From Akebia trifoliata (taxonomy: Eukaryota > Streptophyta > Magnoliopsida > Ranunculales > Lardizabalaceae): a DNA stretch of 64,000 nucleotides. The DNA lies in NCBI GenBank assembly GCA_017979445.1, contig CM030718.1, positions 26,159,021-26,223,020 on the forward strand, given 5' to 3'. Below are positions 12,801 to 22,940 of this stretch, one piece after another (position 1 is the stretch's first letter; each line of letters starts with the position of its first letter). Both the position numbers and the translations under genes were made by a program. The notes beneath the pieces are model-generated. The model was not told where the DNA came from. It made no database searches and saw only the letters and a program-made list of their open reading frames with translations.

Positions 12801-15800
12801 TACTTAACCTTAATGGCCTTTCTCCAAAGTCCCCCTCTCCTCCCCGAATCTCCAAAGCCATTTTCCTAAAAGCGCTCTGTTTGTTAATCTAAGCCCCCTA
12901 ATTCCCAACCCCCCATTCTTCATGGGCATACAAAGCACCTTCCACTTGACCAGGTGGTACTTCCTCTTACCACTCTTATCGTTCCACAAAAAGTTCCTCA
13001 TTAGCCTTTCCAATCTAGTTTCTATGGACCTCGGAAGCGTGAACAACGAGAGAAAGTAAACCGGGATACTCGACAGTGCGCTTTTAATCAAAGTTACTTT
13101 CCCTCCCTTTGACAGATACATGGACTTCCATGTGCTCAACCTTTTTTCCAATCTCTCAATCACACCGTCCCAAATATTGGTGTTGTTGTAGGGCGCTCCC
13201 AACGGTAAACCCAAATATGACGTGGGTAAGGTATCGTGCCCACACCCCAAAATTGCGGCCATCACCTGAATATCATCCACCTCTCCAACTCCGAAAAGTT
13301 TGTTTTTTTGCAAGTTAATATGTAAATCCGACATAACCTCAAAGCAGCACAATAAAATACGAAGAACCCTCACTTGGTCCTCGAATGCTCCAGAAAAACT
13401 AATGTGTCATCCGCAAACTAAAGATGAGAGATTAAAGGTCCTTCTTTCACCCTAAACCCCGAGAGCTTACCTAACTCGACCGCTCTACTAAACAATCTGC
13501 CCAGAGCTTCTGCTATAATAAGAAACAAAAAGGGGGATAGAGGATCCCCTTGTCTCAACCCTCTCGAACCCCTAAAAAAACCTGTCGAGCTCCCATTGAC
13601 AAGAATCGAGTAAGAAACCGTTGTAACACACTTCATAATCCAACCAATCCACCTAGTACCAAAACCCATCCTCCCCATCATATATTTTAAAAAATCCCAA
13701 CTCACATGATCGTACGCCTTTTGTAAATCTATTTTTCCTATCATCCCTTTCTTTTTGTCCTTAATCCTGGAGTCAAGGCATTCATTTGCTATCAACACAC
13801 CATCAAGGATTTGTCTTCCCCTAATGAACGCACTTTGCTCGTCATCAATAAGACTAGGGAGAACTTTTTTCAACCTCGAAGCCAGCACTTTGGATATAAT
13901 TTTATACACCGAGCTCACCAGGCTAATGGGTCTGAAATCTCCTAGCTTATCCGCCCCATTTTTCTTATGGATCAAGGCCACAAATGTGCTGTTAAGACTA
14001 TAATCCAGACACTTCTTATCTTGCAACTCTTTGATAATTTTCATGAAATCTCTCGACACTATCTCCCAACAATGTTTGAAGAATTCCATAGTAAAATCAT
14101 CCGGCCCTGGCGCCTCATCCCCACTCATCGAAAAAATAACTGATTTAACTTCCTCCTCCCTTATCTGTCTTTCCAACCACACCCTCTCCTTTGGGTTCAA
14201 AGACTTGAACTCTAGGTTATCCGGTCGCGGTCCTAAGGGTTCCTTTTCCTTATACAGATCCTTATAAAATTCCACCACTCCTTTCCTGACTTCCTCCTCT
14301 CCTACCGCCATGGTGTCTTTGATATAGAGTTCGTCCAATTGATTACTTCTTCTATGGAAATTTGCCATCTTGTAAAAAAAATTTGTGTTAATGTCCCCTT
14401 CTTTCAACCATTTGATCCTCGATTTTTGTCTCCAGCTAATCTCCTCCATGAGCGCTACTCTTTGGAATTCCGATTTCAACTCCATTCTTTTACTTCTTTC
14501 ATCCATAGACAAATTTCTTTCTTCCTCCCTTTTATCCAGTGATTCAATGTCCATCAATATCTCCTTCTTATTCACATCGATTCTCCCCAAAACCTCTTTA
14601 TTCCACACCTTCAACTTTTCTTTCAAAAATTTAAGCTTCTTCTTAAACACACATCCCGGATTACCTATAAAAGGGCACTCATCCCACCACTTTCTGACAA
14701 GATCTAGGAAGTTGGGTTGGACTAGCCACATGTACTCAAACCTGAATGGAAGAGGGTAATGTCTAGGGTGTCCTGCTTCCACCAAGATGGGGGTATGATC
14801 TGAAATCGGACTAGGGCATGCTGATTGAATCACATTTTGGAACTCTTCCTCCCACTCATTATCAATCAGAAACTTGTCCAATCTGGACATCCTCGGATTA
14901 CTTTGATTGTTGGACCACGTGAATCGTCTACCTAGGAGAGGGAAGTCCATAAGACAATGTCTACCTATGAATTCATTGAAATTTCTCATGCTCTTAGATA
15001 TCTTAGAATGCCTACTCTTCTCATGGGTAAATCTAATAACATTAAAATCCCCACCCAAGATCCAAGGTTTCTCCCAGTAACCTGCAACATCTTCCAACTC
15101 CTCCCATAATTGCAATCTTTCCCTATTGATGGTTGGCCCATAAATCCCTGAGAACACCCATTGAAACTCCTCGTCTCTTTTCCTGCATAAAATAGAAATT
15201 GAGAAGGCCCCTACTAGGTTGTCAGTGACTTGGATCCAGTCTTTGTTACACATCATAAGAATCCCACCTGCCGACCCTATGGCCGGGAGAGCTATCCATT
15301 CAATGTTTCTCCCCCAAATTCCCTTACTTTCAAGGTGATGAATAGAATACCTCCCACAATGCTTCCAAGAAATCAATTTAAAGAATAAAACTTCTAATAT
15401 AATCACCAATATGACCAAAGAAGTTATTTCCCAAAAAGCGCCTCTCTTATCAAACGTAATTTTTGCAACCAAGCTTCTATAATTTCTGCTTCCAGCGCTT
15501 CTACTTCTGTGATTCTTGAAAGCAGAAGCCCACAGCAAACCCAAACAGGCCTGTTTTTTTTTTTTTTCTCTCTTGCTGTCTCGTCAATTCATGATAAATG
15601 AGTTTATCTAGTCCTTAACTGATAAATGCATGCAAGTAAATAGTATATGGCATGATTTAGTACAAATGTTTTTTCTAGTCAAAGCAAACAAAAATATTCC
15701 AAAAATAGCCAAGATGTATACCTATCATACAATTTAATCTTTGTAGAAATGAGGAGGATCACAACTATAGCAGCCCAAACAAAACTCAATCTCCAGAGCA

Positions 15801-18083
15801 TAAACAAAGGAAGCACCTCAGTTTCAGAAGATAAAACTTGAATTAGAGCATACCTAGCATCAGTACCAGCTGAATGAACTGGACTTTCAAGGGATTTCTT
15901 CAATTTCCGGCATGAATTGCACATTCGAATGCTCCTCCTTGTGCACGATTCAGGAAGTGGACCTATAGATCATTAAAAACTCATAACATAACAATAACAA
16001 GAAAAACAACTAACACTTCAACAAATGTACAATTAAAAGTGTAGAGCTCACATTTGCAATTCAAACAGGCAGAACCAATTTCTATAGGTGAAGGACCAAT
16101 TGCATTTTGAATTGTTGCTTCAAGCATGTCCAAAGGAGCACGTTTGCATGCCTTCAACACTTGGGCTAGACTGTATCCATTCTCCAAGTAAATATAATAG
16201 GCCGGATGTTTATTTGTGCTACCTGCATGCCGCTCAAACTGCATAGATGTAATGACCTGCATTGTCAAAAGTGGTCGGGCCTTTTATTTTCCAGTGACAT
16301 TAGCACACCACAATAAAAGCTGCATCATAATATAACAATACTCACATTGCACCCTTTGCAATCAGTACAAAAACACATAATCCCATGGTCTTTTATCGTT
16401 CCTCGAAGTTCTCCATTCTAACCAAAAATGCAAACCCATCTCAATCAGAAATAAAATCTCGTCTCTACAAACCTCAAGAGAACAAGGGCGGATCTAAAAT
16501 TCTACCTTTTTTCCCTGAAAGACATACTTAACGGACAATCCTTCGAGCAAGCCAGTCTCAAGAAGCTCCTTGACTTTGGAGGGAAACTTGGTTAAGGTAA
16601 TCTTTTTCGACATTTTCATTTCGAGATTCTTCTTTTGAGGTGTTCCCAAAGGACTTACCATATCATTTATACTCCTATCACCTTTCTCAGTTTCTTCGTT
16701 CGGTGTGTCCGGCACTAAGACCTCCATTCGCTCTGCTTTACGTTTCAAAGCTGAACGAGTAAACCGCCTCAAGGGTTTCTCTGATAAAGCATTATTTCCC
16801 TCACAATCGATATCCATCACCAATGATTCTGCCTTTGGTTCCAAAGGCTCTACCTTGGATTCCAAAGTTGATCGAGTAAACCGTCTTGGGGATTTCTCTA
16901 GTAAAGCATTTTGTACCTCATTATTGTCATCTATCACCATCAACTCTTCCTTGTGTTTCAAAGCCGAACGAGTAAACCGTCTCTGAGGTTTCTCCTTCAA
17001 CCCATTCCCAAACTCACCATTGTCACAAATCAGAATTGAGGTTTCCAAGCCAGCTCCCTCTTTTTCGCAAAATTCAGCCTTGTTATTTTTGGGCTGCTCG
17101 ATAGGACCATTTTGTACCTCACGATTGCCATCTATCACTAAGGATTCGGTCCTAAGTTCCAAATTTGAACAAACCCCTCTATTGGCATCAAGCGCCACAG
17201 GCTCTACCATAAGTTTCAATTTTGATTGACCAAGCGGAATCAAGGGTTTCTCTGGTGAAGAAACATGTACCTTGCTCTTGTCTTCAATCACAGAGGAATC
17301 TGCCTTAGCTTTCTGTTTCAAAGCTGATCGAGTAAACCGCCTAGGAGGTTTCTCTGTCGAAGCATTTAGGACTTCGCTTTTGTCATCAATCACAATTGGG
17401 GTATCTGCGCTAGTTCCATCTTCTCTCAGAGATTTCGACCCATTTTTCTCAGGCTTCTCCTCACCTTGATGAGCAATTTGTTCCATCGCCAAAGGTTCTG
17501 CCTTTCTTTCCAAAGCTGGGCGAGTAAACCGCCTCAAAGGTTCCTCCTTTGCCATCAATTTTGCCAAATCTTTCTCGGATTCCTCTTCGTTTTGGTATTT
17601 TACCAAATTACTCTGGAGCTCGCCCTTGCATGGAAATTTTAACAAACCATTATCAGAATCCCCATCAGTTGGTACTGCTTGATCGATCTTCTGCGCCTCC
17701 ACACTTGGAGATTTCAACGAACCGCTCTCGGGCTTTTCATCACTCCTAGTTTTCACTTGGTCGTTCTTCGATTCATCCTTTCTTGGCGATTTCACTGAAT
17801 CATTCTGGGGTTCTTCCTTAGTAGAATGTTTCTCAAGATCATTCTTCGATTTCTCCTCAGTATCAGAACTCTTAAACCTCTTAATGCTCGAACCCTCTGA
17901 AATTCCATTACTAGACGGACTTTTCTGAGACTGTCTTCCTCGAGTCCGACCAAGCGAACCAGAAACCTGGGATTGAGCCTCCAAAGCGAAAGCAAACTCA
18001 CGTTTCAGACCGGATCGAGGCCCCGATAACAACTCGAACTCCTCGGAATCGGCTCCTTTCGCCATCAACCACAATTCGCCCAA
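830..18083 (-). CDS. IDM1-like PHD-finger / TPL-binding-domain protein (partial, 5' part of gene)
   Basis: This is a nuclear chromatin or transcription regulator of the plant class with TPL-binding (TDBD) segments, a PHD finger and usually a GNAT-like C-terminus; the C-terminus would lie left of the window. I placed exons at 18083-16506, 16417-16346, 16256-16052, 15962-15854, then four tandem copies of one exon, then 1465-1384, 1277-1218, 1137-1085 and 996-830. All junctions are GT-AG with matching phases. Exon 1 encodes 526 residues: a Lys/Glu/Ser-rich, probably disordered region with five RRFTR motifs (about residues 184, 248, 368, 400, 439), then a TDBD-like segment near 497-526. Exons 2-3 carry a Cys-rich segment (CFCTDCKGC) and the QFERHAGS motif. 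Exon 8 has [17 protein letters not shown], a PHD finger start. The last donor is in phase 1, so coding continues outside. Family is clear; the exact orthologue is not. Intron 4 is about 12.3 kb and full of transposons. Confidence 0.88.
1605..1700 (-). other. Tandem exon copy 4 of the IDM1-like gene, nearest exon 5
   Basis: This 96-bp copy has acceptor TTACTCCAG and donor AAA/GTTGGT. The peptide starts [11 protein letters not shown] and ends SSQGKLTK; it is open and phase-compatible. It lies 1015 bp from copy 3, but removing the 586-bp MITE and its 8-bp target duplication leaves about 421 bp, the same period as the other copies. Confidence 0.73.
1887..2472. mobile_element. hAT-like MITE (586 bp) between tandem exon copies 3 and 4
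   Basis: The element is flanked by the 8-bp direct repeat CTTGAATA (1879-1886 and 2473-2480). Its ends are inverted copies of TATTAAATTTCGA. The interior is rich in GAAATATTTCG motifs and has no coding capacity. The 8-bp duplication suggests a hAT transposase acting in trans. Confidence 0.7.
2620..2715 (-). other. Tandem exon copy 3 of the IDM1-like gene
   Basis: This 96-bp copy has acceptor TACTTCAG and donor AAA/GTTGGT. The peptide starts [11 protein letters not shown] and ends SSRGKLTR. It is open and in the same 2-2 phase. It lies 399 bp from copy 2. The flanking intron sequence is also repeated, so the duplicated unit is exon plus intron of about 400-430 bp. Confidence 0.73.
3022..3114 (-). 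other. Tandem exon copy 2 of the IDM1-like gene
   Basis: This 93-bp copy has the same splice borders (GCTTCAG acceptor, AAA/GTTGAT donor) and the same phase. It lacks one codon relative to the other three copies, so frame is kept. The peptide is more diverged (two Cys; PQNK changed to PRNN) but remains open. It lies 429 bp from copy 1, start to start. Confidence 0.7.
3448..3543 (-). other. Tandem exon copy 1 (first in transcript order) of the IDM1-like gene
   Basis: This 96-bp exon has an acceptor ending TTACTTCAG and a donor AAA/GTTGGT. It starts by completing a codon left by exon 4 (phase 2) and leaves two bases that are completed by exon 5, so it can be spliced in or out without changing frame. 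The peptide begins [11 protein letters not shown] and ends SQGRLTR, and joins exon 5 to give [13 protein letters not shown], a join I recognise from this family. It has no stop codon. Confidence 0.75.
3600..4030. other. Intron 4 sequence next to the exon array, nothing recognised
   Basis: AT-rich intron. Its first part resembles the intron units between the tandem exons; no further exon copy is visible. Confidence 0.5.
4039..4360 (+). mobile_element. TRIM-like element, degenerate copy, in intron 4
   Basis: Two related terminal repeats, about 4039-4172 and 4241-4360, flank a short centre that begins with a tRNA-Met-type primer-binding site remnant (TGGTATGAGAG) and ends with a purine-rich run before the second repeat. 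The layout matches the complete TRIM at 20430-20752. The left repeat border is approximate and I see no clear target duplication. Confidence 0.6.
5558..5821 (-). mobile_element. tRNA-derived SINE, copy 1 (minus strand)
   Basis: On the minus strand the element starts with a box A-like GGCTTAATGG, then box B GGGTTCGATACCC (5758-5746), then a non-tRNA body, and ends in an A-run (plus-strand T-run near 5558-5565). It is bounded by the direct repeat AATAGAGAAGTG (5546-5557 and 5822-5833). A second copy lies on the plus strand at 46213-46471. Confidence 0.8.
5982..6339. mobile_element. Four-arm compound palindrome MITE, copy 1
   Basis: The element begins directly after a (TA)n tract. Its ends are inverted: CCCGTTCGGCAGCCAAC on the left, with a match ending near 6339. 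Inside are two hairpins, each built from a motif of about 45 bp (TTAGAAGTTTC... GAGGATGATCTCT) and its inverse, so the motif occurs four times in alternating orientation. A middle spacer is itself inverted around AACCACTTTTGATGG. No coding capacity. Confidence 0.75.
6700..7300 (+). mobile_element. 5'-truncated LINE fragment, plus strand
   Basis: Translation with frame changes and stops gives the end of a plant LINE ORF2: a NHLLIHC zinc-ribbon remnant (near 6810), then [12 protein letters not shown] (near 6990) and FRWDLS followed by a stop (near 7160). A 3' UTR follows and ends in an A-rich tail near 7300. It is related to, but not the same as, the minus-strand LINE nearby. The 5' border is approximate. 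Confidence 0.65.
7320..9180. other. AT-rich intron stretch with a GT microsatellite
   Basis: No gene is visible. A (GT)n microsatellite lies at about 8562-8584. The part at 9003-9130 has short inverted motifs (AAGTGCTT, AAGCACTTCCAGCTTCTGC) typical of hAT-like MITE ends. Confidence 0.45.
9279..15335 (-). pseudogene. LINE ORF2 pseudogene (endonuclease / reverse transcriptase)
   Basis: The reading frame from about 15335 shows endonuclease motifs (GGDFNVI, SDHTPI), then reverse transcriptase blocks ([37 protein letters not shown]). A TAG at 13420-13418 stops it directly before the catalytic FADD codons. A frameshift follows before 13373, and another lies near 12810-12680. The zinc-ribbon segment ([10 protein letters not shown]) is near 12210. 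After a jump over the solo LTR, the frame continues with [12 protein letters not shown] and ends at 9279. The element is therefore incapable of retrotransposition on its own. Confidence 0.85.
9554..12100. mobile_element. Solo LTR (2547 bp) inserted in the LINE
   Basis: The insert starts TGTAATGACC and ends GGGGCGTGACA, the TG...CA ends of a plant LTR. It is flanked by the perfect 5-bp duplication AGGAA (9549-9553 and 12101-12105). No internal retroelement domains are present, so this is a solo LTR left by recombination. Joining the flanks with one AGGAA removed restores the LINE frame without a stop. The large size suggests a Gypsy-type element. Confidence 0.85.
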
Positions 18084-18420
18084 TAGATCTGTTAGAACTT
18101 AGAACCAAAGCATCAGAATACGAGAATCGAAGTCTTTGAGTCCATAAATCCCTGGAAAACAAGAAAAAAAAACCCCTAATTTTACAGATTGGAAACTCGA
18201 AACGAATTCGGAAACATCAAAAAAGGATCATCTGCTACTTCGAGTACTCGATCTAAAGATTCAATCGAGACGAATGATTAGATATCTTCCGCAACAGACC
18301 TGATGGAGAGGGAAATTAGGGTTTTTTACGATCTCCCGAACAAGAAGGATGAACTCGTAGAGGTGCCCACAGTTTCCTTGAAGGCGAGCGACAGAAACGA
18401 GAGAAGCGAATGCCAGAAAA
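18084..18420 (-). promoter_or_regulatory. 5' leader / core promoter region of the IDM1-like gene, with telo-box
   Basis: The stretch before the ATG at 18083 reads as a plant leader. On the minus strand it carries AAACCCTAA (18324-18316), a telo-box often found near start sites of housekeeping plant genes. Further out, GGCCCA (18877-18882) and TGGGCC (18941-18946) resemble TCP site II elements, followed by another AAAACCCTAG (18949-18958). The transcription start was not determined. Confidence 0.4.
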
Positions 18421-19044
18421 ACGTAAATTTTAACTCATAACCTCTGGAACGAATGCCATCTAATTTTCAGGATTCCTAAAATACCCTTCAAAATAAGGAC
18501 AGAATTTCTTGTGATTGGGATCAGTTTTAAGGGTATTGTTGTCCCTTAATGATATTAAGAGTGAAACCGCTTTCGCAATTATGAGAGGAGAGAGAGAGAA
18601 CCAATGAGCGGGAAGAACAAATATCGGGATTCGTGTTAAGATGACGTGGATGCTTGTTATAGGCATGATCGAGTATTGGCCACGTATTGGCCAATGGATA
18701 GTAAGGTATAATAGTAAATCTCGATGACCTTATATATGCCTTCGAATTTTCGACTTCTACTATAGTTTAAGTTTACTTATTATTAGATAATTGAAGAAGG
18801 CGGGAAACTAAGACATGACGCCGCGTGGAACTAAACGAGGACGCTGGGCAGGTCGGGTTTGGGTTGAGCTGCAAACGGCCCAATGTTAATTGGACCAAAA
18901 ATCCTAACCAAGTCCTTGCCCATCTAATAGTTAGTCCAATTGGGCCTTAAAACCCTAGCCTAATATTCGTTGTCTAGCTAAAGATCAGGTCGATTGGAAA
19001 AGGTCAAACTCAACTCACAATTATTGTCGGACCCTAAACATGAA

Positions 19045-19225
19045 TCGAGACTGAGGCAAAGCTAGAATTTTGTTCACGTAGGAAAAAAAAAAAGTTTGTG
19101 GGGGTAACTGAGAATGGAAATTTTTTTGTGAGAAAAAATATGTCATTATTATCTATCATCATATCTCATAAATCTTATTGACTTTGAAAATTCTTGTGGG
19201 CAAGTGCCCCAAGGATAAATCCGTT
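19045..19225. mobile_element. Short inverted-repeat element, 'GGCGGAG' family, degenerate copy
   Basis: The left part (gaggcaaagctagaattttg) and the right part (gggcaagtgcccc) resemble the ends of the better preserved member at 62452-62779. Borders are approximate. Confidence 0.4.
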
Positions 19226-19644
19226 TTTAAAACAAGACTAATTGAAAATAAATTACTATGCCAAAAATTCAATCTTTTTTTATATAAGTCTATGTAGTAG
19301 AATCAAGTCATAGTTAGGCATAACTTATCAATTCAAATCTGATAAATCTTTTTATTTTGTTATATTTGACTTTGAAGTTACGAGCGTAACAAAATCCATC
19401 TAAACATGATCGAATTCCCCCCCCCCCCGCCTTTTTTTTTTTAATTGAGGTGTCCAAGCCTCTTACAACACCCAATTTAAATGATGTTTCAGTTGTTCTT
19501 TATCGAATATTTCATTTGCATGACACATTCCAAACTCAAATCCATAATAGGTTAGGCAGGGCAAGCTCAAAACCCTACCCATTGATATATTTAGGAAATG
19601 TGTATTTAGTTAGAGTATTAAATAGGAAGTAGTGTAATAAGGTA

Positions 19645-20084
19645 TATTGTGATACACCAAATCATCTTAGGAAGATTAGGATTAGATCAAATAATCAGAA
19701 GAAGCTTAGGATTAGATCTTATTAAATAGAGTTTAACTAACTTAGGATTAGATCTCATTAAATAGATTGTAATCTAGAAGATATGAATTAAATTTGTGCA
19801 TGATAGAGTTTATCCAACTTATGATTAAATCTCATTAAATAATCTTGAAGATATGGATCAGATTTGTGCATAATAGAATTTATCTTTAATTAAGATTAGA
19901 TCTCGTTAAATAAAATTATAATCTTGAAGACATGAATCAGATTTGTGTAAGATAGAGTTTATCTTTAGTTAAGATTTGATATTTATTTTCTATTTAAATC
20001 GCAAATGAGTTCTTGTAATAATTATCCAAGATCTATCAATAAACTTATATTTATCTTTATTTTGTCTATTATATTTTTTGAAAA
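19645..20084. repeat. Tandem repeat of about 75-80 bp, possibly inside an LTR remnant
   Basis: Units with the pattern TTAGGATTAGATCTCATTAAATA followed by AATCTTGAAGATATGAATCAG are repeated about four times between 19670 and 19980. The block is flanked by AATAAGGTA on both sides (about 19636-19644 and 20085-20093). The final part has polyadenylation-like signals. This could be a Copia-type LTR, but the ends are not typical TG...CA. Confidence 0.45.
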
Positions 20085-20429
20085 TAAGGTAACAATTTAA
20101 AGAGGTCATATATGATGATAGAAAATTCATTTTCAAATAAATATAAATTCCTTAAAAATGACCTTGGAAAAAACGGTATTGTTTAATTGCATTGAAGAAA
20201 ATGTCAAAAAGTTATTGATTTTCAGTTTTGCAGTGGGGACATGGGGTGGGGAAAATGCGTGAGAATAACATTACGAGATGAGAAATCATTCTCCCTCCCA
20301 AGGTAACATACACAATCATGCACTTGAAATTTGGATTTTTAAAGGAAAATAGTTTCTAAAACTATTTTCCATGCATTTGTAAGTACCCTTAGGAATTCAA
20401 AATTAAACATAGATTTTCCTAGGGTTAGT

Positions 20430-20752
20430 TGTCGAGTGTATATTTTCCTCTACTCTCGAGTATATCATATCCCAGTTAAGCCCTGTAAGCCTCTTATATT
20501 CATGGTTCTCCCCCTCTCCAACAAATCGGTCTTTTGGATCAGTTGGTTGGTTAACATGGTATCAAAGCGTTGGGCTCGTATAGGTCACAGGTTCGATTCT
20601 TTCTATTCTTATGAGTGAGGGTGAGTGTTAGGTGCATGTTTTTTTCTACTCTCAAGTGTGTTATACCCCAACTAAGCCTCGAGACCATCTTAAATTCATA
20701 GTTCTTTCTATTTCCAATAAATCAATCTTTTGAAGTAGTTATTTGGTTAGCA
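20430..20752 (+). mobile_element. Complete TRIM (terminal-repeat retrotransposon in miniature)
   Basis: Two 127-bp terminal repeats (20430-20556 and 20626-20752) both start TG and end CA. The first is followed directly by the primer-binding site TGGTATCAAAGC (20557-20568), complementary to initiator tRNA-Met. A purine-rich run (GAGTGAGGGTGAG) precedes the second repeat. The 5-bp target duplication TTAGT lies at 20425-20429 and 20753-20757. The internal region is only 69 bp and encodes nothing. Confidence 0.85.
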
Positions 20753-21169
20753 TTAGTTTCCCTTTGGTATCCACATGAATTCTCTTCCCATCTTTATCGT
20801 AAGTTGGTCATTGCACATCACTTCATTTGAGGCCAAATGGTTGGGAAATTATATGAAGAGCGAAGAGAACACAAATTCACTTGCAATTACTCACATTAAT
20901 TCTTTCAACAATAATGTAATGAGAGATCGAAATGTATATTTTTTTTTTCAAAAAAAAAATTCAGATGCACTTTTTTGCATGCAAATCCAAATGTACTTGA
21001 AAATCGGAATGAAGTACACGAAGCGTGAGGAATCCATTTGATACGACATTATTTATTTATTTTATTTATATATATATATATATAAAACCCAAATACCCAA
21101 TACGAATCGAGGGATTGCTAAACTAGCATCAAATGTCTCATTTACTCTGATAAAAATATAGAAATATTT

Positions 21170-21725
21170 TATGGGATCAATTTGCCTTGGAAATCCTAGA
21201 ATTCTATTTCCATCTCAGTCGTAAGTTGGACATAGTGTCACACACTCTTTGGAAACTAAAATTTTAAAAATTATTTATTTATTGGGTCACTGGTCAATTG
21301 GGACTTGGGAGTTAATCACATTATTTGTTGACTAGAAGGTGGAATTTGCAAACGCACATGTATCTGAAGTGTTTATTTTGTAAGTTATGAAGATTATATA
21401 GTAAAAATGATTTTTTGTAATTTTCAAAATGACTTTAAGACCGTGAGATTGTAATTTTCTTTATTTTGATCAAAATGACCCTGATTAAGTTAAGATTAAA
21501 TGTTAAAGTGGGGCATTTTTGAAATCCAAATTTTCGTGTGGAAACTACTTCTTCTCGACTTCTCCGCTTTAGGATCAGTTTTCCTTGGGAATCCCTAGGA
21601 ATTATATTCCCATCTCAGCAATAAGTTGGTCATAGTGCCTCATACTTTTTAGAGACAAAAATATTTCTTTATTAGATCACTGGTCCAATGGGACTTGAGA
21701 GTCAATCACATAAACTGTTGGAATA
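21170..21725. repeat. Direct repeat of about 155 bp (21170-21320 and 21572-21720)
   Basis: The two blocks share the run ...CTTGG(A/G)AATCC...CATCTCAG...TAAGTTGG...CATAGTG... followed by GATCACTGGTCCAATGGGACTT-like sequence. A weaker third match is near 20755-20850. Function and origin are unknown; it looks like an old segmental duplication or a transposon remnant. Confidence 0.5.
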
Positions 21726-22767
21726 AATATAAAGAAAAGCCAAATGTACTTGAAACAAAGTAACTAAAGAGAGGACACATTCTTTCTTGGAATCTTCCAA
21801 AATGTGACTACGTGAGGGTACATTAAAAATTTACTTAAGTACCCCCACAAAAGTAGAAAAAGCATCCTAACCATCTCATCAAGGGAAGCAAATCCTTTGT
21901 AGCACTTTTTTCATGTCTCTCCGTGGGGATTTTCTTGAATGATTGAAAGAGCATGATGTCCTTGAAATTTTATTTATTATTATTATTTTATTTTTAAAAA
22001 TCCCAACTCTTTTATTTTGGGTTTGGAGCCATTGACTCCTAAAAATGACTCACGAAAAAACACTTGATCCCAACTCTTTAAATGCAAAATCCAATGATTG
22101 AAATTTATCCTCAAGATAAGTCTTTCTGAGATTTGTGTTATCAAGATACTCGTAAATCTCAACCATTTGATTTTGTGCTTCAAGGGTTGGGACGATGTGT
22201 GTGTGTGTGTGTTTAAAAAAAAAAAAGAACTTTACATATCCCACACCCCTCTTGAGATTGGGAGTAGTCTCAGGACCTCACACTCTGAACTCATCAATGT
22301 TTCCCATCATGCAACAGGATAAGTCAATAAGCCACAAATTTCGAAGACACGATCAGAATGAACAAACCCTGACACTAGTTTTACCACTAAGTCAACCCCT
22401 TAAGGGTAATTCTACATGATTCATAGCCTAGATCATATTAAGAAATAAAAAGCATAATTTTTTTTGCCTCATCAAATGCTTTGAAAATGGATGGCCATTG
22501 AACTCCAAAATTTAAAAGAATTAATTTTGCTTATATTTTTCTCATCGTGACACATTATGAATTTTTCTCCCAAAAATATAACACCTTCTCCCCCTCCAAA
22601 AAAAGAAAAAAAAAAAAGAGAAGAAGGAAATCCTCAAAATATATATATATATATATATATTACACGATTACCCTTTTCATAACCTTATGAAATTTGGGCC
22701 GATGTGTTGCCCTCTACATCCCCACAGTGTTATGTGACATCTCATATACTACATGTTTTAAATGAAT

Positions 22768-22940
22768 AATGCTGAAGTGACCTCAGGCTAGAACCTCATA
22801 TCATATTTCTTGACTTGAAATTGTATGGGTATCATAGATGCTTCTCATTGAGATATGAGTGAAAAAGCATCTATGGTTCACATTCACTTACATGTCAAGA
22901 AGTGCGATATGAGATTCCAGCTTGAGGTCTCTCTAGCATG
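22768..22940. mobile_element. Palindromic MITE, family P1
   Basis: Near-perfect inverted repeat with arms of about 75 bp. It starts ATGCTGAAGTGACCTCA and ends with the inverse (TGAGGTCTCTCTAGCAT). The centre carries GCATCTATGGTTC and its inverse around a short loop. Confidence 0.8.

Larger units (their letters stand above)
9182..15544 (-). mobile_element. LINE retrotransposon (minus strand), interrupted by a solo LTR
   Basis: On the minus strand there is an endonuclease remnant, a reverse transcriptase, an RNase H-less C-terminus with a zinc-ribbon segment, a 3' UTR and an A-tail (plus-strand T-run from about 9182). The element lies in the same orientation as the host gene inside intron 4. 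It is 5'-truncated: the endonuclease begins around 15330, and the sequence from there to 15544 does not look like a LINE. The solo LTR at 9554-12100 splits it. I could not find a convincing target duplication. Confidence 0.85.

Noticed and set aside
13755..14759. Plus-strand frames of 67-124 codons across the LINE
   Set aside because: They are antisense shadows of the LINE ORF2 reading frame.
16705..17749. Plus-strand frames opposite exon 1 of the IDM1-like gene
   Set aside because: Ser/Leu-rich antisense shadows of the K/E/S-rich coding exon.
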